Shown: positions 11,469 through 21,215 of the stretch, piece by piece
Numbering within the stretch: the stretch's first letter is position 1
Layout: each line of letters begins with the position of its first letter
DNA from: Cyclospora cayetanensis
Lineage: Eukaryota; Apicomplexa; Conoidasida; Eucoccidiorida; Eimeriidae
Assembly (NCBI RefSeq): GCF_002999335.1
Contig: NW_020312752.1
Span: 310,001-374,000, forward strand
DNA: 64,000 bases
Direction: 5' to 3'
Translations under genes and position numbers: made by a program
Notes under the pieces: model-generated
Databases searched by the model: none
Told to the model about the DNA's origin: nothing
Seen by the model: the letters and a program-made list of their open reading frames with translations, nothing else

Positions 11469-13052
11469 ATGCGAGCACCTCTGCCGCAGGGGGGCTCTTT
11501 GCCCCTTGCTACACCCGAAAGAGTGGGAATTCCAGCGCGGGAGCCGAAGGCTGAGGAAGAAGGTGTCAAGTCTGCAGTGCACCCCGTCCGCATCTCCGCG
11601 CCAGTGACTGCTGCAGCAGCGGCGACTGCAGCAGCTGCTGCATGCGCAGCCGCAACTGCCGATCGCGCAGCAGCAGCCATCGTGCAACAGAGCTTGGCGG
11701 CCACAGGCAAGACGTTCAAGCCGATTCGACGCCTGCCGCAACAGCAGCAGCAGCATCGCAGCAGCAGCGGCGCTCCGGGAATAAGCAACGGCTTTTTTTA
11801 TGACGAGGCGATCCAACACCAGACTGGCCTAAGGATTTCCAGTGGGCAGGGAGTCCCCAAACACGCTGGAGGATACTCCGGGGATGGTGCGGCGGCAGCC
11901 TCCCCGCTATCCGCTGCAGCCTTCGCGGAAGAAGGAAACACGTGGGGGCCCTTTATTCGCAAGGCGCTTTCGGACGGCGCAGCCGCGACGGAGACGAAGA
12001 AACAGAAGAATCACGAGCTTCCCGCGGAGTTTGCCAACGCCAGCCTTGGAGGGACGAGCAGCACCCTGTGGGAGGCGAGTGAGCCTTCCAGAGACGCTGT
12101 TGTTGCGCCCACCAAGGCAGACGCGGGAGCGGCTTGCGATGCTGCCGATGGAGTATTAGCGCCGCGTGCAACGGCCGATGACGAGGATGGAGCTGCGGAG
12201 GATGGCCATGCTCCGGAGATTGACCTCTCCTTAGTTCGCGTTCTCGCTGTCGGCTGTGACCTCTTTGTTGACGAAGTGTTGCAATCTGCTGCTGCCTACG
12301 CAATGGCTAAGCGGCACCAGAAGCAGCACCCCTCAGCGCTCCACCAGAAGAAGCAGCAGCAACAGCAGCAGCAGACTCTGTTGCAGTGGCTGCAGCAGCC
12401 TGCCGTTATTAGCGTCTCCGAAGTTGACTTGTGCCTTCAGCGTCTGTGGGGAGAGAATGCGCTGCTCGCTTTGCAGGAGGAGCAGCAGCAGCAACAGCAG
12501 CAACAGCAACAGCTCATGCCGGAGGAAGGACAGCAGCTTGCTGCGCTCTCAGAAACAAACTCTTCACTGTTGCAAGAGCAGCAGAGCAGCCGCCGCTGCA
12601 GTGTCAGCGCTGCGGATTCCGGCGAGCAGGCAGCACCAGAATGTGCGGCAACTGCAGAAGCGGGAGCAGCAGATGAAGCAACAGATGAAATGGAGCTTCT
12701 CGATGCTCTATTCAGTGATCCAGGAGCCGCTGCCGAGGACTCTATTGCTGTTGCCGATAGCAGCAGCGCGGCAGAGAGACACCAGCTCTCGTTGCAACAG
12801 GATCTTGGGAAAACGCCGATTCCGTCTGTCTTAGCCCCTTTTGGCGAACTGCCAGATAGCAGCGCAAGATATCCTGCCCGAACAGGTGATGAGGAGCTGC
12901 AGCGGCTGCTACAGGAGGCCTCATCCCTTGCCTCCTCAGTGGCTCAGCAGTTTGTGCAGCTGCAGTCTAGCGCCGCATCAGGGAATGAGTCCAGGCAAAC
13001 TGCGCCAAAGACTTTGTTGGACGTGTTTGACCAAGGGTTGTATGACTCCTGA
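11469..13052 (+). CDS. Histone-fold protein, TAF10-like, with poly-Gln (about 527 aa)
   Basis: One open exon. The first ATG with sensible downstream sequence is at 11469; the frame stays open further upstream, so another exon may precede it. Residues about 235-350 read as a histone fold split by low-complexity sequence: LVRVLAVGCDLFVDEVLQSA (helix 2), a Gln-rich insertion, then ISVSEVDLCLQRLWG (strand, helix 3). The D-x-x-L-x-x-x-L-x-x-x-x-x-x-F-x-x-x-x-x-x-x-A pattern and the following V/I-S-x-x-D-L-x-x-A/C-L resemble TAF10 of TFIID. NF-YC-like or another TAF cannot be excluded. The rest is Ala/Gln-rich (runs at 12355-12375 and 12480-12513) with acidic C-terminal patches. If correct, it acts in RNA polymerase II transcription. 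Confidence 0.55.
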   Translation: MRAPLPQGGSLPLATPERVGIPAREPKAEEEGVKSAVHPVRISAPVTAAAAATAAAAACAAATADRAAAAIVQQSLAATGKTFKPIRRLPQQQQQHRSSSGAPGISNGFFYDEAIQHQTGLRISSGQGVPKHAGGYSGDGAAAASPLSAAAFAEEGNTWGPFIRKALSDGAAATETKKQKNHELPAEFANASLGGTSSTLWEASEPSRDAVVAPTKADAGAACDAADGVLAPRATADDEDGAAEDGHAPEIDLSLVRVLAVGCDLFVDEVLQSAAAYAMAKRHQKQHPSALHQKKQQQQQQQTLLQWLQQPAVISVSEVDLCLQRLWGENALLALQEEQQQQQQQQQQLMPEEGQQLAALSETNSSLLQEQQSSRRCSVSAADSGEQAAPECAATAEAGAADEATDEMELLDALFSDPGAAAEDSIAVADSSSAAERHQLSLQQDLGKTPIPSVLAPFGELPDSSARYPARTGDEELQRLLQEASSLASSVAQQFVQLQSSAASGNESRQTAPKTLLDVFDQGLYDS

Positions 13053-13079
13053 GAGGCGCTGCTGGCGCGCTGCAGGTGC

Positions 13080-13292
13080 TCATCCCCTCCCCCTACCCTG
13101 ATTTCCAGTCTTTCGCATTCTCGTGTATTTTGGCAGGAACGGATACTCTCCCACTTCGGCTTGCTTCCTGATGTGCCCGGCTTCAATCGTCAGTCGTCTC
13201 CCTGCTTGGCAGCAGTCTACTTGCAACTGCAGGGGAGCGAACTTGACTGCCGGCGCCGTCAAAACTTTGTAAAAGCGTTCAATATGCCGCAA
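13080..13292 (-). CDS. Terminal exon of an unrecognised basic protein
   Basis: From an acceptor TTAG ending at 13293 the frame is open to TGA 13080 (71 codons including stop). The sequence is protein-like: RHIERFYKVL, then QVDCCQAGRRLTIEAGHI, then EYPFLPKYTRMRKTG and a Gly/Arg tail. Upstream, 13642-13334 on the same strand contains plausible preceding exon sequence (after an acceptor CAG near 13628: GFLKGPYASCYKLEKRFG), but I could not find a donor in phase. It converges on the 11469-13052 gene; the stops are 27 bp apart. Function unknown; a small mitochondrial ribosomal protein is only a guess. Confidence 0.45.
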   Translation of the reverse strand: MRHIERFYKVLTAPAVKFAPLQLQVDCCQAGRRLTIEAGHIRKQAEVGEYPFLPKYTRMRKTGNQGRGRG

Positions 13293-14196
13293 CTAAGGGC
13301 ATCACAAGCTTAGAGGGCTGTAGAACACTTGCACTATGTTCTACGCGCCGATAATTGCAGGCTACAGAGCAACACAGAACGGAGCCAGGTGCCAGCAACG
13401 CGGGTATGGCATTTCCCACTCTGCGGCTCTGCCTTGCCGTGCGATCCAGTTGCTACTGCACGCTGCCTGGTGTTGTGCCTTTGGACAGCGCAACAGACAG
13501 CAAGGGGCCTCCCAAGAAGAGTGAGGGGGCGTAGTAGTGCTTCAGCATCCTTGTCTTCCTGTCTACCGAATCGCTTTTCGAGCTTGTAACATGACGCGTA
13601 GGGTCCCTTGAGGAACCCCTCTAGCTGCACACTTAATACCAAAAGCTTGAGAGAACGCTATTGCTTTGTTTCCTCGTAGGGGATCTTTAGGTCGCACCAT
13701 TTCTTGAGGCGGCAACCTTTGAGCACAATGTGCATGGACGAAAGTGATACCATAGGCATACCTTGGCCCGTTTAACAGCTCAGAGGAGCTTGACTTTCTC
13801 TCCAGCTTTATGCGCGTGCACGTAGTTGCATCAAGCGGTGCATCAACACCTACTGATCTGTAAAATGTGTATGCACAAAGAAAACTCTACGTGTGCGCGT
13901 TCCTCATGCCTGAGTGGGTGTGAAGAGGAAAGCTAGAATTCATCAGGGAATGATGCGCGCCATCCCCCCGCAAATACCTAGTCCGTGCTTCCGCTTACAT
14001 TCTGGGGGAAGCTATCTTAGAGAGCCCAGTGTGTTGAAAGGCATCACGTTTCTAGGGCTAAAAGAGAAGTTTGGCGGGCTTTGGGTTCCATCTTAGCAGT
14101 GGTTTACTACATCTGCCACATTATTTAAAACTAAGTGAATTGCCGACTGTTGCGCCAAGCTGTTCGTAGCTCTAATTGATTACAGAGTGGACTTAG
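13293..14196. other. No gene resolved
   Basis: Apart from the possible minus-strand exon noted at 13642-13334, nothing convincing. A plus-strand open frame at 13914-14096 has no ATG-supported start and no homology I recognise. Confidence 0.35.
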
Positions 14197-14637
14197 CTCA
14201 ATAGGGTAAGAATCAATGTTCGCCCGTGCTCTGTGGGCTGTGCGCAACCAGCTCAGGTCGCTGGGAGTGCTACAAGGGCGCAACAACGCTATGAACTCCA
14301 CCTATGTCTATCCCCTCTTGCCGGACCCCTGAATAGTGAGAATGTGGAGAGGATTGAGGGAGCTTTAAAAGAAACATTCAATACTACTTCTCTCAAGCTT
14401 CGCATCGAGTTTCTGGTAAAGGGTCTCCCTCTGCCAGCTACTTTGCATCCTCTTGCCCTGAAGCACGCCGCAGAAGCATTGGCTATGGGAAAACACAGCC
14501 TTAGACTATGCGCAGTACTCCAAGAATGCGTGCCTCAAGGTTATGCTGCGGACAGTGGTAGCAACGCAGGCAGTGTGGGCCTTGTTCCCTCTTCTTTCCA
14601 CGCATGGAAAGCGCTACACGCCTACATGATTACTTGA
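14197..14637 (+). CDS. Hypothetical protein, 3' exon
   Basis: After an acceptor-like ACTTAG ending at 14196 the frame is open to TGA 14637. It encodes an even, globular-looking sequence: SENVERIEGALKETF, then LKLRIEFLVKGLPLP, then LALKHAAEALAMGKHSLRL. No ATG precedes it in frame, so an upstream exon is needed. An alternative ATG at 14216 opens another frame of only 38 codons with a mitochondrial-presequence look. No family recognised. Confidence 0.4.
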   Translation, partial: LNRVRINVRPCSVGCAQPAQVAGSATRAQQRYELHLCLSPLAGPLNSENVERIEGALKETFNTTSLKLRIEFLVKGLPLPATLHPLALKHAAEALAMGKHSLRLCAVLQECVPQGYAADSGSNAGSVGLVPSSFHAWKALHAYMIT

Positions 14638-14764
14638 ACGGGGGAAAGGTAGGAGACAGCACCCTCGAGAGAGCAAATGGCCAAATAAAACCTGTCCAAG
14701 AGATGTCTCCGATGCCAAGCGCACTATAGGGTAAAAAGGATAGCGAGCAGAAGCCACAAACGCG

Positions 14765-14768
14765 AAAA
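14765..14768 (-). terminator. RNA polymerase III terminator of tRNA-Phe
   Basis: Four T residues on the minus strand begin three bases after the tRNA 3' end, matching the short T-run that ends polymerase III transcripts. Confidence 0.75.
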
Positions 14769-14770
14769 GC

Positions 14771-14842
14771 GCGACGACCCGGGATCGAACCAGGGACCTT
14801 TAGATCTTCAGTCTAACGCTCTCCCAACTGAGCTATCGTCGC
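14771..14842 (-). tRNA. tRNA-Phe (anticodon GAA)
   Basis: On the minus strand the 72 nt fold into a complete cloverleaf: acceptor GCGACGA pairs with TCGTCGC, the D stem is GCTC/GAGC, the anticodon stem TTAGA/TCTAA encloses loop CTGAAGA (anticodon GAA), and the T arm CCTGG-TTCGATC-CCGGG carries the TTCGA box B. There is no intron. CCA is not encoded, as usual in eukaryotes. Confidence 0.96.
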
Positions 14843-15906
14843 TGACGTGGATAGGGACCTGACACGCAAAGATCCTAGAAACATATATAAAGTTGCATTT
14901 CAAGTTTTACTAGCGCATTTTGCTTCATTATTGTAGAAGCTGCCGCAGTGGCGTGCAAAGTCCCGGCTGCGGGCAGAGCGCTCCTGGCTGCCGCGATGTG
15001 CCTCTCTACTTGTTCATCTATCCTCTGTTTCTTCAGCAGTGTGTGAGTGTACTGATAATTATATAGGTGAAAGGCAGAGAGGTGCAGTTGTTATCTTGCA
15101 GCTCAGACTCCTAAGAAATTTTAGAGCCTTCATAACGTACGGCATCTACCCCTCGGGGCCCTGCGTTCCGCTGGTGTAAGAACGGAGAGGATAGACCACT
15201 TTCGGGTTCACTAGAAGCAGCCAGCTCCGCCCGTTTTTTGCCCTTGACCTATTTCCCCCCCTAATTCTAAGAAGCTTTCTGTTACCATAGGGAACAATAG
15301 ATGAAAGACGAGTTGAGTTGGCAGGTACCGCAGTCAACTGTTCTCAAAGTATCCTTCGCTGCACGTTCCCCTACTGTTAGCCTCTTGTTTCTGCAGAAAG
15401 ATGCACGCGTGGCATATGTTCGTGCAGTCGGGCCTAGTTCAAGCATTATGATGTGATACAGAATGCATGTGGCTGTAGACGAGTACATCCAAGAAGCACC
15501 CGGACATACATATACGCATAGTGTCTTTTCTCAAATACTATTCTATAAACGTTTGGACAGCACGCCCTCAGAGTAAAAAGGATGACGGAAAAAAATCCAT
15601 ATGTCCGCATTATGCTGCAACGCCAAACCCCCAATCTCACAGAGAGCCGGGTAGGGCTTGGTTATAGCAGCGGCTTTCTGTACATCGCTGCTAGGGCTTG
15701 CACATAATATATTCCACTCAGGAAATAAGGTACAGAATTTGCCTGCATCCTGGACACTTCGCAGTGATTTGTTATGCAGCAATTTCACGTGGGTCCTAAA
15801 TTGTCTAGCGGTCTCAAGTTAAGAATGCGTGTGTGCCATGCCTGCCTTGCACACGAGTTCCGCGGATTGCCTCCCCCCTGCTTACAAATGATTCCGCGTT
15901 ACATTG
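14843..15906. other. No gene seen
   Basis: Short open frames only, without splice support. It separates the tRNA from the 3' end of the minus-strand gene at 15907. Confidence 0.4.
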
Positions 15907-17370
15907 TTACGTTTTTTTCTCCCTAGGTACTCCCTTTTTCATTCCGTAAGACTGGTGCTCGCCCTTCTTCATGCGCTGCATCCCTACTGTCTTGTACGGC
16001 AGCAAGCGGCGACGGAATGCATAGATGCCCTCGATGTTGGATGCCTGACGCAGAGAAACCCCACAGATGAGATATAAAAAACCGTATGGCTGCAAACGCA
16101 CTCGCCATGCCACGCGGAAGAATCAAAGAAGCATGAATCTCAAATATTTCAATATACACTGCGTGCGGACGGTCAACTAAGGGCCTAAAGACAAAGCACA
16201 CCCTCGACCCTCCTCAACCCCAGGTCTCACGGTAGCTTCCTGCCTGAAATCTTCAATGAGCTGTTTGAATTGCTGCATGTGCTCCTTCAAAACACCCAAA
16301 TCCTCACGGGAAAGAAACATCAGCGGCCGTCTGCCATGGTCAGCTACGCATAGCACAGGCGCTTCTGCCGGCAGAAGGGGGCCTGCCGCCACTTCCGCTG
16401 CTGCTGCTGTCGCTGCCGCTGCTGCTGCACGATTTGCTGCTGTTGCAGCCTCATACGCAGCATCAGAGAACGTGCCAGACCGGCTAGCCGCAGCAACAGC
16501 ATCTTCTGCGGCGTCAACTGCTTCTGCTGCTGCTGTAGCAAGCCGTTCGAGGTGGGGAGAGAGCTGGTCGAAAGGTGGGACGGGCTGCAGCGGAAAAGCA
16601 AAGCAAAGACTAGAAGCCTATGCATTAAAAGCGTATCTAGCCTGCACATCAAAATCCATTCACCCCCAAGCACGGCGCAACACCTTGCTCACTCCTCGTA
16701 GAGGGGGTATTCGGGGATAAGGCCCTTTGATAGCCGCGGAGAGGTCTCCCGCATATGGCCGAAACACAAAGAGCTGACGGCCCCACGGCTCTAGCTGAAA
16801 TAAAGCAGCGCACATACACCCGCGATCATTCGCTCTAATGTCTCCTCCTCGAAGTGCCAGGAGCTTCACAATGGGAGAATTTACATGTAGAAAAGCAGGC
16901 AAAGACGCCAGAGCTGCTGGAGCCTGCGGTACTATGTAAATACACGGATACATTCACAGCAGGGCGGCATTCAGAAACTGGACACCGCAGGGGTGAAAAG
17001 AAACACGCACTTACCGGGTGAAGAGGGGAGGCGTTGGGTGGAGGCCACGTCGGATAATTCATCCGCTGAAATTGAATGTGAGGCCAAATGCGCGCAGTCC
17101 CTTAGAGCACCCAACACAGTTGAACTCCCCAATTTCAGAGTCTTAGGAGCCACAAACGGCAACCAAAACTTTTGGAGCAAGCGGACAGGGGACGCAACTG
17201 AGAATATTCCATGAGTTGCGCCACTGGACAGCCAGCCAAACAGTGCCCTAGAGCTTTCAGTTCGGACGACTTATGCTCACCTGCTCGCTGACGCGCACCA
17301 GGAGGCCGTATGCGAATCCCTCCCATAGTTTGCTCTTGCGCTTCTTCTTGATCAACGTTAAATGACGCCC
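15907..17370 (-). CDS. Unrecognised protein, last five exons resolved (287 aa)
   Basis: Exons 17370-17281, 17065-17015, 16923-16693, 16584-16231 and 16044-15907 (TAA) all join in phase 0 with GT-AG introns. The sequence runs from a basic start (LIKKKRKSKLWEGFAYGLLV), through SPIVKLLALRGG and LEPWGRQLFVFRPYAGD, an Ala-rich helix, then FLSREDLGVLKEHMQQFKQL, to a basic tail (YAFRRRLLPYKTVGMQRMKK). I do not recognise the family; the basic tail would suit an RNA-binding or mitochondrial ribosomal protein. The 5' end is unresolved: minus-strand coding-like sequence with an ATG at 18176 (to about 17940) may be the first exon. One exon (17065-17015) is only 51 nt. It is divergent from RPL27A. Confidence 0.6.
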
Positions 17371-17939
17371 CTAACAAGCTGCTGCTGCTTTATGGTTGCC
17401 GCTGCTAGCCCTAGGCTCAGAGTTGGTGGCTGTAGGATGCTTGGGGAAGCCTCCGTGGCTGATTCGCCTTCTGAGTTATCGGTGCTAAGAGGGAGCAGCA
17501 CACAACAGCTGCTGGTGAAGGACGACTGCTGCTGTTGCTGGTGCTTCTGCGGAAGCACCAGCAACAGCAGCACTAGCCCTAAGCAACTAATGGCCTCCCC
17601 CTCCTATATGACGATCGTGTGTTTTCCAAGTACCGTTCGTTTTACAAAACGCGAAAATCGGGACTTTCCATTACACTTCGAGTGCATGCAGCGGAGCTAC
17701 TGCTGCAGGGGGGGCCATGCTGCAGGAGCAGCCTCTCGTGCAGTTGGCTGCAGCGGAAAGCCCCACCCCACAGGAAGCCACCAGCCGCCGGGGAGAAGGG
17801 GAGAAGCTGCAGCAGCGGCTGCAGCAACAGCAACAAATACCGGAGGCGAATATCCTGCTGTTTTCTCTGGGGTTCCATCTTGAGGCTTGTGGTGAGAAAC
17901 CGCCTTTTCCTGGCTGGGGTGCTGTTGCTGCCGCTACGG

Positions 17940-18176
17940 GGGCAGTCCCTGCGGCTCCGGGGGAGTTTCTGATGCAGCTTTAGGGCCGGCGGAAAGAGAG
18001 CCCGTTGGATTTGCGTGCTCTGATTCATGTCTGATTTCGCTGTTTCCACTGAATGCCAGGCGTAGAGCCGGCGCCTCTCCTCCTTGCAACCGCAAAAGCG
18101 GCTCCTGCTGGGGCTTCTCTGTGTGGGGGGGGAGTATTATTGGTTCGTTTTCATGGGAAGTCGGTCGTTCGTTCAT
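17940..18176 (-). CDS. Possible first exon of the 15.9-17.4 kb gene
   Basis: ATG 18176 opens a frame with a Pro/Glu/Ser-rich, soluble sequence (ENEPIILPPHTEKPQQEPLL) to a donor-like GTAGCG near 17940. Intermediate exons between here and 17370 are not resolved, so the link to the downstream gene is inferred from strand and position. Confidence 0.35.
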
Positions 18177-18355
18177 GGCTTCTTGATGATTTGCGTCGGG
18201 GGCGTTTCTGTCGGAGGCCTCGTGGCGCGTCCCCGTTCGTCATTCGCAGCTACTGTGAGCGAGAGTGCCTTTTTGCAACGCGTGCATGTCGAGGGGGAAG
18301 GATTCAGCATTCAAGTTTTTTGTGCGTTTGCGCCTGTAGAGTACTTTTGGGGAAA
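18177..18355. promoter_or_regulatory. Candidate bidirectional promoter
   Basis: About 180 bp lie between the RPL27A start and the ATG at 18176 on the other strand. No TATA box is evident; coccidian promoters usually lack one. The assignment depends on the uncertain minus-strand first exon. Confidence 0.3.
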
Positions 18356-19320
18356 ATGACCACCCGCCTCAGGAAGACCCGCAAGCTCAGGGGCCACGTC
18401 TCCGCTGGTCAGCTACCACGGGTTGCGGGCAGTTTGAGTGTGCTGGTGATGCACGGAATGTGCTTTCGTTCAGGCAGATTGGGAGGTGCGGAGAGGGGGG
18501 GAGGGCGAGAGGGGTTTGAAGAAGTTTACTGTTCAGCATTTGTGTTTTATGACAGGCCATGGACGCGTGGGGAAGCACAGGAAGCACCCCGGCGGTCGCG
18601 GAAAAGCCGGAGGCATGCACCACAACAGAATTCACTTTGACAAATTCCACCCAGGGTACTTTGGAAAGGTAGGCTGCTTGGACGCGCATTTCCTTAGGAG
18701 GACACGGGGAAGGGTGGCGAACTGTGAGCACTGTGTTTGGGGATGGCAGCGGGGAAGGAAGAGTTGGGGTTGCCGCGCTTTGCAGGCTTGTCCTATAGGG
18801 TAATTTCGAGTTTATGCTAGATTTCAAGAGCACATGTGGCCTGGTGTCTGGACATTGCCGCAACTGTCGTGTGTAGCTAGGATGCTTCTGGTCGGGGTGT
18901 ATCTGCAGGTCGGTATGCGCCACTTCCACCTTCTGCGGAACAAGGATTACTGTCCCACGGTCAATGTAGACAAACTCTGGTCTATCCTTTCGGATAAGGC
19001 GTTCGAACAGGCGAAGAAGGGTCAGAATGGAAAGGCCTTTGTTGTCGACTGCACCCGGGCTGGGTACTTCAAGGTAGGCAGGCGTGGGTGGGGGGGTTTG
19101 GCATGTGTTGCTGGGGTGTCGCGGGTTTGTGGCGATATGGCTCGTGCGCGGTCCCTTTCTAAGCAAGGCGTTACATCCTCTTGGAGTGTATGTATCTTTG
19201 CAGGTGTTGGGAAAGGGCGAGCTGCCCAAGCTGCCGTTGATTGTGAGGGCCCGCTTCTTTTCAAAGTTGGCAGAGAAGAAGATCAAGGAGGCAGGAGGTG
19301 TATGCGTCCTTAGCGGTTAA
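18356..19320 (+). CDS. RPL27A: 60S ribosomal protein L27a (uL15), four exons, 148 aa
   Basis: A component of the large cytosolic ribosomal subunit. Exons 18356-18407, 18556-18668, 18909-19073 and 19204-19320 join in phase and give 148 aa, the same length as the human protein. It begins [20 protein letters not shown] and continues with the invariant Gly/His/Arg-rich [17 protein letters not shown], then [19 protein letters not shown], and ends VIRARFF-type sequence ([20 protein letters not shown]). All introns are GT-AG with pyrimidine-rich acceptors. The first donor (GTCAGC) is weak, but the phase and the conserved [10 protein letters not shown] junction fix it. Ribosomal genes in this group are typically intron-containing and highly expressed. 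Nothing is missing. Confidence 0.97.
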
Positions 19321-20244
19321 ATTTCCAGGCCTTGAGGGGCCTTGCTTTTTCTGCCCGTGAGGCTGTCCTCATGCCAACACAACATACGTTTCTCAGTTCA
19401 TTCTCCGTGCTTGCAACGTTCCCTACTTCCACAGGCTGCGGCCTTTGAAGCCGCTGCACCAAAGGATCAATAGGAGCAGAGGGGTGGATTAAGGGCACGC
19501 GTGCAGACACGCAGAGGGGGCGAGGTGCGCTAGCGCAAATAGGGAGGAGGGTGGAGGGATACGGAAGAGCTCCTTTGAACGCACGATAAGTGGTGGCTGC
19601 CGGCGTCTCATTATGGAACACAGGCCGGCGAACACCCACAAACACGCAGCTATTTAGGGTTGACGGGGTGTAGCTGCGGAACGCGATGTGCACCAGGACG
19701 GCTCTACATGCTGTCAAATACGGGGGGCCACGAGAAAGTTGCGAGGCAGGAAGATAACACGCCTTGGTCTGCCTTCAAAAGGAGTTTGTAGCATAGGGGT
19801 TGGGGGAAGAGTAGCTTAAACCGATCATTATTTCGGCTAGATATAGGATCCTAGTGTAGCAACAGGGGGTGCAAGAAGGGTGGCACAAGAACTGCAGAGC
19901 GGTGGCAGGACTGCGGCTTCGTCAAACATAACTGTGCTGCAACTTGAGCTATTGGGATGACTTCAAATGATTGGGGCATTTTTGCTCAAATGGGAACTGT
20001 GGATTTGTGCGGATGTGCGGGAAGATCACTGAAGTAGAGCCAGCTCTTCATTTCTTTCCCGGGGGGAGGGGGCGGGGTTCTGCGCCGTTCAGTGTGCTCC
20101 TGCTTGTAGTTTAATGTAGTCCGCAGTCATGATGCTTGAAGACTTCGCGCAGCTTATTTTCTTGCCTGTTTCTGGCAGCAGCGAGGAGGTGGCTCGCACG
20201 GCTACTTTTTGTGGTGTGCTTTCTCCCGCAACTACAGTACTATG
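19321..20244. other. No gene seen; 3' flank of RPL27A
   Basis: Contains the presumed RPL27A 3' UTR. Open frames on the minus strand (19310-19717) look like shadow sequence. Confidence 0.4.
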
Positions 20245-21215
20245 AGTTCAGCCAAGCTACCCTGCGAAAGCTTCCGGTTCCTGAAAGGGTCTGGAATGCC
20301 CCGACTATAGACTCTACCGTTGGGCTGCCAGAAGTCAAAGGTCAGGATAACATACGTCGTTTTCAAAGGACTCAACAAATACTCCCTTTCATTCCCTGTT
20401 CCAGCTCTGTCGAGGTTCACGAAAGCCGTGGATCATACCTAACTCCTGTCCGAAAGCTTGGTAAATTCTTCAAAAGCATGGCCACGGATGAGGATCTGAA
20501 GCTCAATTGTGCCTTTTGGCGTGCTTCAATGACTAGCATACATAATAATCACGAAATTACCCCATCAAACAGTTCTGAGGCAAATGAACAGACAGCGCAC
20601 CGACAGCACTCCCCTGCAGCATTTGTGACTTTGTGCTTTCAAACATCCAATCACTTGGCTTGGTTTCCTTCCTTCTGCTGATTAGGGTCACAGTACAACA
20701 GTGGACTCGTGCACCCGTTGCTCTGCCCCATACCTGGTCTACACTGATCCGATCCGGGTTTGGACCTGGTGATTCAAACCCAGCAGCACCCCTAGCAGCG
20801 TAAAGATTAAGAAAATAACAGGGTACTGAACACGAATATATGCGCAAACCTCAACTGGGGATGCACAAAGAAAGATAGCGGCAATTAGCTGCGTTTTTCG
20901 AACATGGGAATTTATTTCTCGTAGATCGTCATGCTCCACGAGGTCCACCAGGAGGCAAAGAAACAAGCATTTTTTTTGTGGCTACGGGGCAATAACGCCT
21001 GCGATTCTCTCACAAATCAAGGCTATGCTACTTCATCAACTTTCCAAAAGGTTGACGGAGCTAAGAATACTGGCTTCTTAAGGCAGCTTCAAAGCTTTCT
21101 GAGTTGTTCGAGGACTGTACCGCGTAAGTGACCCGTGTGGAGGAGGATGATCCACAGGGAGTCATCGAAGCGCTGGATTCTAGGACTATTGAAAGCCACT
21201 AACACACCAGACTAG
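20245..21215 (+). mobile_element. Ty3/gypsy-type element fragment (integrase to C-terminus)
   Basis: Around 20260-20350 the plus strand encodes KLPVPERVW followed by STVGLPEVKGQDNI, matching the start of a Ty3/gypsy integrase core (P-x-P-x-R-x-W ... D-F/S-x-x-G-L-P). From there the homology changes frame repeatedly. The end of the core (LGLVSFLL, then LPHTWSTLI, 20650-20745) is nearly the same as at 62010-62110. At 21150-21210 it ends with EEDDPQGVIEALDSRTIES, the family C-terminal motif. Reverse transcriptase and LTRs were not found, so this is a 5'-truncated, dead copy in the plus orientation. Confidence 0.7.
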
